From Ascarosepion bandense (Eukaryota; Mollusca; Cephalopoda; Sepiida; Sepiidae): a stretch of 64,000 nt of DNA. The notes beneath the pieces are model-generated. The model saw only the letters and a program-made list of their open reading frames with translations. It was not told where the DNA came from and did no database searches. Location: assembly GCA_037127315.1 (NCBI GenBank), contig JBBBDQ010001271.1, positions 2,274,001 to 2,338,000 of the forward strand. Reading direction: 5' to 3'. Shown piece after piece: positions 55,912 to 64,000 of this stretch. Positions within the stretch are counted from its first letter, which is position 1. Every line of letters starts with the position of its first letter. The position numbers were made by a program, and so were the translations under genes.

Positions 55912-56225
55912 ATTTTACTCCATCAAGGCAATAAAAGACACTGAAATGTCAGGGGTTACTGAGAGGAAAAAAAAACAGAGATGAAAATAAAAGAATTATA
56001 TTCAAGGAGACTGAAGATGACAACTGATATTGCATTTAAATTTTTGGAAGGTTATAGTTGACAAGAATGCAGGAAGCGAGAAGAAAATTCCACAAATGAG
56101 AAAAATGGAAGAAGTAATTTTTAGCATATGACTTATGGTTACAAATAGCAATTTCAAGAGTGAAATTATGAGACTAGATACCAAATGACCAAAGCTGTGG
56201 TGCAAAGTTAGAACCAATAACACTG
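55912..56225 (-). pseudogene. LINE tail, minus strand
   Basis: Reversed tail 'catcaaggcaataaaag' then purine-rich 3' UTR and a minus frame (56223-56002) whose end reads KLLFVTISHM, ICGIFFSLPAFLSTITFQKF and KCNISCHLQ, a decayed LWNSLP..C....YNLQ.FKCN.N.HLQ. Same family as 18.3 kb. Confidence 0.72.
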
Positions 56226-56370
56226 CAAAAGCACCAAACTAGATGTGGCAGTAATGTTCAATGAATGTAAGAATAATAGACTGATAAATATCCAAGACAG
56301 ATCCTGGCTTAGTAAACCCACTTTACTGGCAGTAGATTTAATAACTGATTTAACATAACTGTTCTACTTC

Positions 56371-56692
56371 AGTCAGTCAGTTAAGTGCCATACGCGATAC
56401 ACGCTTGGGCGATCGTGTCTCAAAAGAGACATGACTGACTGGGCAGAAGATTATCCCGCAGTAGGTTGCCATTGCTTTTTGCGGTAGACTGGTTGCCGAC
56501 CAAGGCTATAGAACCCAATCTGTCCTGCTATTTAACCCATAACTGGAAGGAAGAGACGGATTAATACCTTTCCCAAGGATATTTGCGCGTAAGTGAATAC
56601 AATGGATTCAACTGGAATTCGAACTCGGCTCCCCGGCTTCTCGTTCCGAGCCGATATCCACTGGACCACAATGCACATTCGTTCACATTAGT
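56371..56692 (-). repeat. full-length SINE, family A, CpG-rich
   Basis: Minus-strand head with 'tggtccagtgg' and 'gagttcgaattccag', core and end 'ggcacttaactgactgactg'. It keeps many CpG sites, so it may be young. No clear target duplication was found. Confidence 0.9.
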
Positions 56693-56699
56693 GAAAAAA

Positions 56700-57010
56700 G
56701 TGTAACCAAGAAAATGCAGTGAGTTGTTCTTCTTGAAGTTAGCATTAGCTATGCTGATGGAAGTCAAAAAAAGTTTTTTTTAACATAATTAATAGACAGC
56801 AGTTTTATTTTAGAGGTGCTACAATTAACAAGCTCACGTCTTACTGGAGGGTGTGTACTATTGGCCTTGTGCTAATCTAAACCTAATAAACATCTACTTC
56901 AACACTCCTTATTATAAATATTTATTTTCAGAAACAGACATATATAAAGAAATAAAGAAAATGAGGGAGAAGAAAAAATCATGAGAAATAAATTAACTTT
57001 TTTTCTTTTA
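56700..57010. other. stretch without a recognised gene
   Basis: Nothing recognised. Confidence 0.5.
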
Positions 57011-57014
57011 ATAA

Positions 57015-57262
57015 TAATTTCACCTCAAGCAAGGCACTATCACCACTGGTGTACAGGGGGTTACAGTGAAAGAAAAAGAAAGAGGGAACAAATTACCAAA
57101 GATTTCAAAGAAAAGGTAAGAGAAAAATGAGAATCAAGATGATAAAAGATGGCAGTTGATGTTGCACTTAAACTTTTGGAGATTGTAGCTGTCAGGGAAG
57201 CAAGTATAAGGAAGGGAGTTCCACAGCTGGGGAGTGCAAGAAAAGAATCTGAGGTAAAGTGG
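57015..57262 (-). pseudogene. LINE tail, minus strand
   Basis: Reversed tail 'atttcacctcaagcaaggc', 3' UTR, then the protein end on the minus strand: SQLWNSLPYTCFPDSYNLQ in pieces up to about 57250. Good conservation of the LWNSLP and CFP..YNLQ blocks. Confidence 0.8.
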
Positions 57263-57411
57263 AAAGGTGTTTGGCCATCATAGTTTTTAATATTCTGTCA
57301 CTTTTGTTTTTATGTGGTTATTCCTTAACCCTTTTGCTTTACATATCCTCTAAATACATAATATCATTTAATATTAAAATTTCTTTCACATTAGTCAGAG
57401 AAGATATAATT

Positions 57412-57640
57412 ATCTATATATATATAAAAGGCAATCTGTGAGTCTGTGTGGGACTGTTCCCTATGCACGCCTACATTTTTTAAGCTACGCCATTCAAACT
57501 TTCTAGGGACACATATTTACAGGGAAGCCAGGTCAACACATACTTTTTGAGTTTAAGTTCAGCAATTTTCCCTTTCACACTTTTTGGTCAATCGACGATT
57601 GTTTACATTTTCTCAGTAAAACATTTAAGATCTAAGATGG
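57412..57640 (+). repeat. unassigned TE start
   Basis: 'tctatatatatataaaag' then 'gcaatctgtgagtctgtg' is a layout seen at the edges of several invertebrate elements, including Helitron-like ones, but no other diagnostic end was found. Class uncertain. Confidence 0.3.
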
Positions 57641-57653
57641 TTGTTGAATTACG

Positions 57654-57850
57654 TCACAGAAATCAAATCATACATGTCAAACACTACTAAAATATTTTTT
57701 ATTAAAAAAAAATGAGCCTTTATATTTAATTTTTATTCTGATGTTTTATGTCACAGAAATCAAATCACGTGCATCAAACGCAACTAAAATATTTTTTTAT
57801 TAAAAGAAAAAAATGAACCTTTATATTTAATTTTTATTCCGATGTTTTAA
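57654..57850. repeat. two-copy tandem repeat, period 97
   Basis: Both copies start 'tcacagaaatcaaatca' (57654 and 57751) and run to 'tttaatttttattc.gatg'. The second copy retains more CpG than the first. Confidence 0.88.
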
Positions 57851-58139
57851 AAATTCATTTGGTCAACAAAAAAATGTGAATATTTTTCCACGTAATTTTG
57901 AAACAAAAAAAAAAATTGATCAGCAAGAAAATATTTGAAAGAGTTGGCGTTGTGAATATAAGAATATAAAAAAACATTGGTTAAAGAAATTTAAGCAAGC
58001 ATTGAAAAGAGAAATGTGTAAGTTTGGAGAAGTACCTGAAGACTTTTTCTCAACAGTAATTTTTATTGATGAATATAAAACTACATTGAATGAACCTGAT
58101 GGTTGAGCCAGAAGTTGGATCATTCAAGGAAAGGGTCAA

Positions 58140-59040
58140 CCAACACAAAATTAATATTTAAATTATAAATCTCTTCATATTTATTAATAGGAACAAGAAA
58201 ATGCATAGTGAAGTGGACGATGCGTCCACTTACTAATTTAGATTTATGAGTCGACTCGACGCAACCTTGGTCATATCTTAGAGCAGGATTTAAGAAAGAA
58301 CAAAAAGGCGAAAGTAACCAGAAAAACAATGTATTGACAAAGGTTACATGGGGTTGAGAGAGCATGTATAAGAAAGTGAAAAGGAAAGAGTCATTCTCCT
58401 TCGTCTGTTCGTAGAAACAAAATAAGATGTATGAAGTTTTTTTTCTAGCTGAAAGAAAGGTTTGTAACAATTGTTAAGATTTTCGTAAAGAGTTCAAAGT
58501 TCAAATCCTTGATGAAGAAAGTCAGACAGAAGACAAAGTTCTGTGTCTGTGTGTGCGTTGAGTAGCGAGAGAGAGAGACTTACATGCGAATGTAGTAGTC
58601 GGTGGATTTCTACTGACGAAGGTTGGAAAAATTGTGGATTTATGTGTAGGAAGTTATTTTATGTAAAGTCCTGTTTGAATGAAAGTTAATGTGCATAGTG
58701 TTAATGTAGGAGAAGAAAAATAAAAGTAATTTTTGCGCCACTAATTGCTACACACAATTAGTGCGCGTGTGTTTGTGTGAGTTAGGAAGACATGTTTGCT
58801 CTTGTCCCGGGATGAAATCCTAACTAGTGTACCACGTGATGTTTTCCGTTTTTATTAGCATCGTTTTTGGCGGGAACCAGTCATCACGTGGACACCGAGT
58901 GACCATGCGTGTGTGTGTGTGTGTGTGTGGGTGTCAATGTATGAAACCCCACAATAGAATTATTTATAAGTACAATGTTTTTGTGAGTGTTACAATTCAC
59001 TACCAAGAAGCTTTCAGCTTAAGAGTAAATTACTGCACAA
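58140..59040. other. CpG-rich insert inside the Tc1 relic
   Basis: This 900-bp part has clearly more G, C and CpG than its surroundings ('gacgatgcgtccac', 'gagtcgactcgacgc', 'tgcgccactaattgc'), an AATAAAAG signal near 58719, and a GT run (58910-58929). It has no long open frame. It could be a solo LTR or another young non-coding element. I found no second copy in the window. Confidence 0.5.
58832..58891. promoter_or_regulatory. inverted E-box pair around an E2F-like site
   Basis: CCACGTGATG (58832-58841) and CATCACGTGG (58882-58891) are exact reverse complements, each with a CACGTG E-box. Between them TTTTTGGCGGGAA (58864-58876) fits an E2F site. CCACGTGATG recurs at 61685. The layout is suggestive; function is inferred from short motifs only. 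Confidence 0.35.
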
Positions 59041-59299
59041 GTAATCATTACCAACCTTGCTAAAACACTTTGAAAATATAAAAAATTAATGGAATTCCAA
59101 TCCATCCTCCCAGATATGAATCAAATAGAAAACTTGTGGTCTTAGAGACAAAATATATGTCAGAATAGAAAACAATATTTACGATCTCTGTGATACAATA
59201 AAATCTATTACTAATAATGCTAAAGTATAAATATTAGAAAAGTTGAGAAAATCAATGATTGACGAAGGTTAGAGAATGTCAAGAGATACATATTAACTT

Positions 59300-59800
59300 G
59301 TAAATTAATAATTTACTGAGATATAATTAAAACTGTGTTAATACATGTTTACATAGCCTATATCTTTTGAATATATCTATGAATAAAAATGTATGTTGCA
59401 ATTTGAATTATAGAAGCTAACATTCACAAAAGTTATTTTTATCAAACATTGCCAGTATAAGCTAAAGGTCATGTGCTGTATTGTTCATATAAATATATCC
59501 AGAAAATTTTTACTAACTTTGGTCCTTTAAGACCAAGTTTATTCTGAAAATATCAATTTCCATTGATAGACTGTTAATTTAAAATTGTCATGTGCAAAAA
59601 TTATTTCCCAAAATTTCTTTGTGACTAAGATCATAAATAACAGAAATTCATAGTAAATATTAACTTTACTAAAAGGTGTTCTATTCTTACATAAAACTCA
59701 TACAGAATGGCATATACCTGATTTATATATATGAAGAAATCAATAAGAACATTTGTCAGATTTAGCACTCATTTCAGTTTCCTACAGAACTTCATACACC
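59300..59800. other. stretch without a recognised gene
   Basis: AT-rich and unrecognised. Confidence 0.5.
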
Positions 59801-59806
59801 TGATTA

Positions 59807-60190
59807 TACACTACCGACCATAATTATTAGGCCACCCCAGGTTTTAAAAAAATGATGCATTTCATACTATTTTTCGTATTTATTGCCAAGTGGATAATTC
59901 TAAATTAAAAAAGAATGATTCTTTAATTCTTATTACTTTGCAAAATTTTACAAGGCAAGGAAGCGAAGATGAACTCGTCCGAATAACCCTAAATTTTCTT
60001 CATTCTTTCATTGATGAAACTGCAATATAGGTAATTACTAAATATTTATAAATTCATTTGACGCACATGTTATTGTGCAGTGTTAACAAAAGAACCATTC
60101 TACTTTCATTTACAATTATTCACTTGCTAATAAATACTAAAAAATAGTATGAAATGCATAATTTTTTTAATAAATATGGCCGGTAGTGTA
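59807..60190. mobile_element. Tc1/mariner-type MITE, copy 2
   Basis: Starts cactaccgaccataattatt and ends 'atatggccggtagtg' with TA on each side (59807-59808, 60189-60190). 380 bp, same interior order as 13621-14012 ('tttattgccaagtgg', 'caaggcaaggaag', 'tttcttcattctttc', 'gacgcacatgttat'). The right terminal repeat is shortened. Confidence 0.88.
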
Positions 60191-60196
60191 TATATT

Positions 60197-60268
60197 GATG
60201 ATAGAGTAAAGAAAAAGAAACAAAAAGGAAATATAACATGTTTCACTTTTATTAAAGCTTCTTCAGGG
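60197..60268 (-). repeat. TE end, family G, copy 2
   Basis: Matches 26387-26454. The MITE of 59809-60188 lies directly next to it. Extends weakly to about 60305. Confidence 0.6.
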
Positions 60269-60410
60269 ATTGAGAGAAAAATGGAAAAACAAAGAGACAG
60301 CATACTGGTATGTTATGATTTCAAGTTAGTTCTTTGAACCAAGTGTTAATTCTTAAATGTTATGGGATACATATTTTTTTTTTATTAAAATAAGCAACAG
60401 GAAAACACAA

Positions 60411-60684
60411 TAGAACATTCTAGAGAAATTGGATCAAAACAGCAGTAGAATTTAGATTACATTTTTATATTTCTCAACCAATCAGCTAAAAACTTAGAAT
60501 AAGAACATTCTAGAAAAATAGGCTTGGAAGTAAATTAACACAAAAATATTTAGGCTCCAAAACAAAAATGTAAAATAATAAATCTGATTGGTCAGTAAAT
60601 GTTTTCACACCCTAATGTTAGGAAGATTAGTTGATCCCCTATTAATGTATATAATACACACAGTTAGAAAAAAAGGTCAGTCAC
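60411..60684 (+). promoter_or_regulatory. candidate heat-shock-type RNA polymerase II promoter
   Basis: Two heat-shock-element-like triplets occur: GAAcaTTCtaGAG at 60413-60425 and a perfect GAAcaTTCtaGAA at 60503-60515. Two CCAATCAG boxes face each other (60478-60485 plus; CTGATTGG at 60584-60591 is its reverse). TATATAAT lies at 60648-60655. An initiator-like TCAGTC with its A at 60679 is 31 bp after the first TATA base, the expected spacing. Order, spacing and orientation fit an inducible promoter reading to the right. The motifs are seen directly; heat inducibility is inferred from them. Confidence 0.62.
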
Positions 60685-60850
60685 CAAGCAGGCCATTAAG
60701 TCCGCATGCCACCACCGTATACTTTGCCGGCCATGTCATTTCTTCCATGCCAAAAGTTCGTGACCTCGCTCCAAGGACCTTAAAAAGAATAAACCAACGA
60801 ACTTTCTTTCAGCAACGCGACACGCTGTCGCCAACTGAAACGCACCAAAT
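60679..60850 (+). CDS. candidate first exon of a host gene, product unknown
   Basis: This 172-bp segment starts at the predicted initiator and ends at 60850 just before GTAAGT, a consensus splice donor (AAT then GTAAGTAGG). It is visibly richer in G, C and CpG than its flanks. A frame starting at the ATG at 60749 reads MPKVRDLAPRTLKRINQR, TFFQQRDTLSPTETHQ and is cut by the donor in mid-codon. An earlier ATG at 60735 gives only a short peptide. So the exon is either the start of a basic protein or an untranslated first exon; genes for stress proteins and polyubiquitin often have such a leader exon. I do not recognise the peptide and found no second exon in the 3.1 kb to the right, which are mostly repeats. 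Confidence 0.45.
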
Positions 60851-60859
60851 GTAAGTAGG

Positions 60860-61560
60860 AAAGGCTTATTTACAGACTCTGCTAATGTAAACTTATACAC
60901 GTTTTTGGACAAAAATTAACTTCTTGCCAAGTTTATATTTCTCAAAAAGGCAATTTTCGAATCATGTATTTTGTTGGTTTCTACATACCATTTTATTTGT
61001 CACATAATAAATTGTTTGTTGTTGAATGTCCGTTGTAATTTATTCCTTCACTTTGCGCGATTGCAAAATAGAGTGTTGTATTTGTGGGGGAAATAATATC
61101 AACATACAACCCAGCAAATACCAAATACCCCACAATGTATTTGAGTGGAATATTTTAAATGGTAAAGTGTATAATAGTGTTATGTTGGATGATAACATCA
61201 CTTAATGTATGTGTATATGAATATGCACATTTTAATCTATGTGTCATGTGCATTAAAGCAATGCATTATACACTTTATTATCAAAAATATTTTAATATAC
61301 ACTCCCTGGTATATTTTTTAATAAGATTTCACAAATATTTAGGCTGTTAGATAAAAATAAATAAAAATATACTGTTTAATAAATGGACATATGAGTATCC
61401 AAAAAATATTTAAATAATATATATATATATATATAAGTCATTTAATGGATATATATTCTACAGTTTAATATTTACTTGTTTGTTAAAGTTCTTAATACAG
61501 ATGTAAATCTGTTATAGATATATAATTATTATTGGTATAATCATAGAGAACTGCAACTCA
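60860..61560. other. stretch without a recognised gene; possible first intron
   Basis: AT-rich with no clear coding exon. If 60679-60850 is an exon this would be the intron. A short AT run lies at 61420-61435. Confidence 0.45.
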
Positions 61561-61565
61561 AAATC

Positions 61566-61634
61566 TATCAAGTTTCAGTGCTGAGTGCAATTTTCACTGC
61601 CTAATGATAGTGCACCGAGCACTGCAACTTGATA
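61566..61634. repeat. hairpin, 17-bp arms
   Basis: 'tatcaagtttcagtgct' (61566-61582) pairs with 'agcactgcaacttgata' (61618-61634) with one mismatch. An inner 'gtgca' / 'tgcac' pair shortens the loop. A precursor-like fold is possible but not tested. Confidence 0.7.
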
Positions 61635-61649
61635 ACAATAATAATAGCT

Positions 61650-61860
61650 ACATACGGACGTGCCGCATGTTGTGAACAAACACACCACGTGATGTAAACA
61701 AAAAATATCCGGACGCTATCGTGAAATACGTTTCTAATTCAAATTTAAAAATCACTTGTTTCTGATGAAGGACCGAGGGCGGTCTGAAATATAAAATATA
61801 ATAAAAATAAACAAATACTGTTCAAAAAAAGTACATTTTTAAATTCAAAACTTTTTATTA
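61650..61860 (+). repeat. CpG-containing TE 3' end
   Basis: 'acggacgtgccgcatg' and 'tatccggacgctatcg' are followed by 'ctgatgaaggaccgaggg' and 'cggtctgaaatataaaa', which looks like the 3' terminus of a retroelement with an A-rich tail. It also carries CCACGTGATG at 61685-61694. Confidence 0.45.
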
Positions 61861-61869
61861 ATATTCTTT

Positions 61870-61871
<2 letters not shown>

Positions 61872-61904
<33 letters not shown>
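61872..61904. repeat. (AT)n microsatellite
   Basis: Pure AT alternation. Confidence 0.95.
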
Positions 61905-61906
<2 letters not shown>

Positions 61907-62321
61907 ATCGGCATAAATATATTCTTTTCTATCTCATGAGTGCTTGATTTTTTGTTCAAGTATTTCGTTTGTTTCTTTTTTTCCTCCCCTTCTTTTCCTT
62001 CTGGGTTAGTTCCCGGTGGGTTTCAAGATGTTCTTAGTTGTAGTTTGAGTATTGATAATCTAGACGAAATTAGTTTTGTCGATATTGGTATTATAACTAT
62101 AATTAATATTAATATATATATATATATATTGTGATAAAATAAACTAAGCATACAAATATTTACCAAGAACAAAAGTACATGTACTCAATGTCAAAAAACA
62201 GAATTTATGTATTTAAGCAAATAATGAAAATAATTATGCTTCAACGTACCACTCCTAGTTACATGCAATTAGTAATCATTATGTTGACCCAATGACATTT
62301 AGATGAATAATCAATTTTCCA

Positions 62322-62322
62322 T

Positions 62323-62361
<39 letters not shown>

Positions 62362-62370
62362 ATGTATATA
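62322..62370. repeat. compound (AT)n(GT)n microsatellite
   Basis: AT run then GT run; a further AT run at 62111-62129. Confidence 0.95.
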
Positions 62371-62559
62371 TGTATGTATACACACCACAAACCAAAGTAT
62401 TGATAAAATCAAAGCAAAGCCTGTTAGTGACCAAAGAAAATGAAAACAAGAAAAATCAATAAATCAAAAGCAAGAAGAAAAATCCATAAAGAAAATGATA
62501 AAAAAAAAATAACTGAAAAGAAAATACCAAAAAAACAAATATCTGCCTAAACATGAAAA

Positions 62560-62750
62560 GGCAGTGCTCTACGTCGAAATGACCACGGTAGAGCAATTAT
62601 GCTGCTCAGTAGCACAACTCAAAAGAAGACAATGTTCAGACTGTTACTTAAGTTTCATACAACTGCGATCAACAGGTGACCAGGTTACATTTTGTTTGCC
62701 GGATGATCATGGGAGCAGGGAACTTAAGTCCTGGTCTGAAATGATTATTA
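62560..62750 (+). other. less AT-rich island, possible SINE-like body
   Basis: From 'gcagtgctctacgtcg' to 'gaacttaagtcctggtctg' the base composition is balanced and includes CpG. It ends in ATT repeats, as a retroelement would. A plus frame (62564-62767) is open but has no domain. Unrecognised. Confidence 0.35.
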
Positions 62751-62839
62751 TTATTCTATTTTTATTATAAGTAGTTATATTTTTATATATAATACAATAA
62801 TAATATTGAAATCTTATGTTATATAAAATATTATAATAA

Positions 62840-62843
<4 letters not shown>

Positions 62844-62889
<46 letters not shown>
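62844..62889. repeat. (AT)n microsatellite
   Basis: Pure AT alternation next to the mariner relic. Confidence 0.95.
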
Positions 62890-62892
<3 letters not shown>

Positions 62893-62893
<1 letters not shown>

Positions 62894-63625
62894 AACTCAA
62901 GTTATGATCTATGAATTGTCAGTAAAATTACTCAAAATAAAACTAACACTGACATGTCATTTTAACAAATATTTGTTCCAAAATTTTACAAAATTATTTT
63001 GAAATACTAAAGAATAAATTTCTTCAATAAAATCACAATTGGCTTCAACCACATCATCCAGACAACTTTGGAAATGCCAATGCCTGTAATTCTTCTGGCT
63101 GGTCTTTAAGTTGGTGAATGTTGCAGTCTGGGGTGTTATGTAGCCAGATATAAGTGAGTGATGCGGATGCAAAAATTGCCTGACAGTCATGACTGGGTTC
63201 ATCTGCTGGTGTGGAATGGTGCAAAATCCTGCAGCCATATATAGAGTCTGCCAGCAGCCACCCTCTTGACCCAGGGTAACACTTTCTCCTCAAAGCACTT
63301 AATGTAGGCTACCATGTTGAGTATGAGTCCCTGTGGGAAGATAAATAAAGGCACAACATTACCATCACTAGTGATCACTCTAAACACCTTTGTAACCACC
63401 ATTAGTGTCATCTAACTTCTTCTGAAACCTTTGCACTGTCCTCAGATTGACACCCAAATACTTAGAAATGTTTGTATTCAAGCTTCCAGCATGAATACCA
63501 AGCAGGATGTCAGGCCATCTTCAAATTTCTGGCAGAGTGACTTGCATCATGGTGGTCTTTTTCTCACTGACAGTGCCAAACTGACACTGCTGTAGCATGC
63601 TGATAAAAAAATCTAAAGCAAACAA
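62893..63625 (-). mobile_element. internally deleted mariner relic
   Basis: The left flank 'gaattgtcagtaaaattac' and 'taacactgacatgtcattt' match the left end of the mariner at 43.3 kb. Minus-strand frames read YLGVNLRTVQRFQKKL near 63440, then abruptly VVTKVFRVITSDGNVVPLF, IFPQGLILNMVAYIKCFEEK, VLPWVKRVAAGRLYIWLQDF and APFHTSR, then NLKTSQKN and DDVVEANCDFIEEIYS. DNA for the part between the N-terminal helix and the ITSDGNV block is missing, so the copy is about 430 bp shorter than the 43.3-kb element. WLQDFAPFH keeps the second Asp but has lost neighbours. Confidence 0.82.
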
Positions 63626-63657
63626 TGTGCACATGCAAAATTGAAGTATAAAATATT

Positions 63658-63661
<4 letters not shown>

Positions 63662-63706
<45 letters not shown>
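63662..63706. repeat. (AT)n microsatellite
   Basis: Pure AT alternation directly after the mariner relic. Confidence 0.95.
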
Positions 63707-63709
<3 letters not shown>

Positions 63710-63788
63710 TATTCATGTTTGTTACTTTTCACTCTTATGAAAAGAATAGATCTTCAAATACTAGATAAAAACAAAAATATAAGAACAC

Positions 63789-63791
<3 letters not shown>

Positions 63792-63829
<38 letters not shown>
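63792..63829. repeat. (AT)n microsatellite
   Basis: Pure AT alternation. The last 170 bp of the window show nothing recognised. Confidence 0.95.
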
Positions 63830-63831
<2 letters not shown>

Positions 63832-64000
63832 GAAACCCTCTTGGTCTGTGCTTCTCACGTGTCACACATAGAAAACAAGGCTTTTAGAAAAGTTACTAAA
63901 CTTAAAATATATGTCTGATATGAAGACAGTATTATTATTTTAGCTGAGAACAAAATCAAAATTGATAATTTTAAAACTACTTTTGAAAAGAATTCTGCCC

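Larger units (their letters stand above)
57925..59290 (+). pseudogene. Tc1-like transposase relic interrupted by unrelated DNA
   Basis: A plus frame at 57968-58137 reads HWLKKFKQALKREMCKFGEV, PEDFFSTVIFIDEYKTTLNE and PDG*ARSWIIQGKGQ. VIFIDEYK matches the 'VIFTDESK' patch with the first catalytic Asp. From about 59045 a second frame reads TL*KYKKLMEFQSILPD and MNQIENLWS, matching the 'WPSQSPDLNPIENLW' patch, followed by an ILEKLRKSMI end. In the family these are separated by roughly 75-100 residues, but here by about 900 bp of different sequence (58140-59040). So the element was interrupted or rearranged. It has stops and is dead. Confidence 0.72.

Noticed and set aside
57412..57640. Helitron 5' end
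   Set aside because: Only a TC-start and AT-rich opening fit. No Rep/helicase frame and no CTRR hairpin end could be tied to it.
1..64000. CRISPR array, bacterial operons or prophage
   Set aside because: No regular spacer-repeat pattern, no ribosome binding sites and no prokaryotic genes. All tandem arrays lack spacers.

Overview
The window looks like intergenic or deep intronic DNA from a large, AT-rich, repeat-dense animal genome. The mix of repeats points to a cephalopod, most likely an octopus: several families of tRNA-derived SINEs, many decayed RTE-type and jockey/CR1-type LINE ends, a Penelope-like element with a GIY-YIG remnant, mariner/Tc1 relics and abundant (AT)n, (GATA)n and (GT)n tracts. 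The species call is inference from repeat style, because nothing could be searched. No complete host gene, rRNA or functional tRNA gene was found. Almost every protein-like reading frame is a fragment of a mobile element.

Layout. 1-440 is the end of a jockey-like reverse transcriptase on the minus strand. 900-3600 holds several SINEs and a long AT tract. 3600-9500 is mostly unrecognised AT-rich sequence with an RTE fragment (6.3-7.1 kb), one copy of an unnamed repeat (7.9-8.1 kb) and a duplicated LINE tail (8.1-8.5 kb). 9.5-16 kb holds a full SINE flanked by a target-site duplication, a 392-bp MITE, a 21-bp minisatellite and a SINE tail folded back on itself. 16-27 kb is dense in LINE tails in both orientations. 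27.8-29.2 kb holds three inverted repeats in a row, one with perfect 96-bp arms. 29.58-29.95 kb holds a possible host exon with a frame change. 30.7-35.6 kb is a block of RTE fragments, one with a SINE inserted and a 105-bp tandem duplication. 38.5-39.0 kb is a SINE whose head has grown into a 30-bp minisatellite. 40.0 kb is a short palindromic MITE inside another repeat. 41.4-42.9 kb is a Penelope-like element split by a SINE. 43.3-44.5 kb is a nearly full-length dead mariner. 45.9-57.3 kb carries more SINEs, RTE fragments and LINE tails. 57.4-59.3 kb is a Tc1-like relic interrupted by CpG-rich DNA. 59.8-60.2 kb is a second copy of the 392-bp MITE. 60.4-60.86 kb looks like a real promoter and first exon. 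62.9-63.6 kb is an internally deleted mariner.

The elements do not form a pathway. What they show is a history of nested insertion: SINE into Penelope element, SINE into RTE, SINE into a LINE tail, MITE into an older repeat, and CpG-rich DNA into Tc1. The two places most likely to matter to the host are the heat-shock-type promoter with a consensus splice donor at 60.4-60.86 kb and the reading frame bounded by splice-like sites at 29.58-29.95 kb. The run of long hairpins at 27.8-29.2 kb is the most unusual structure in the window.
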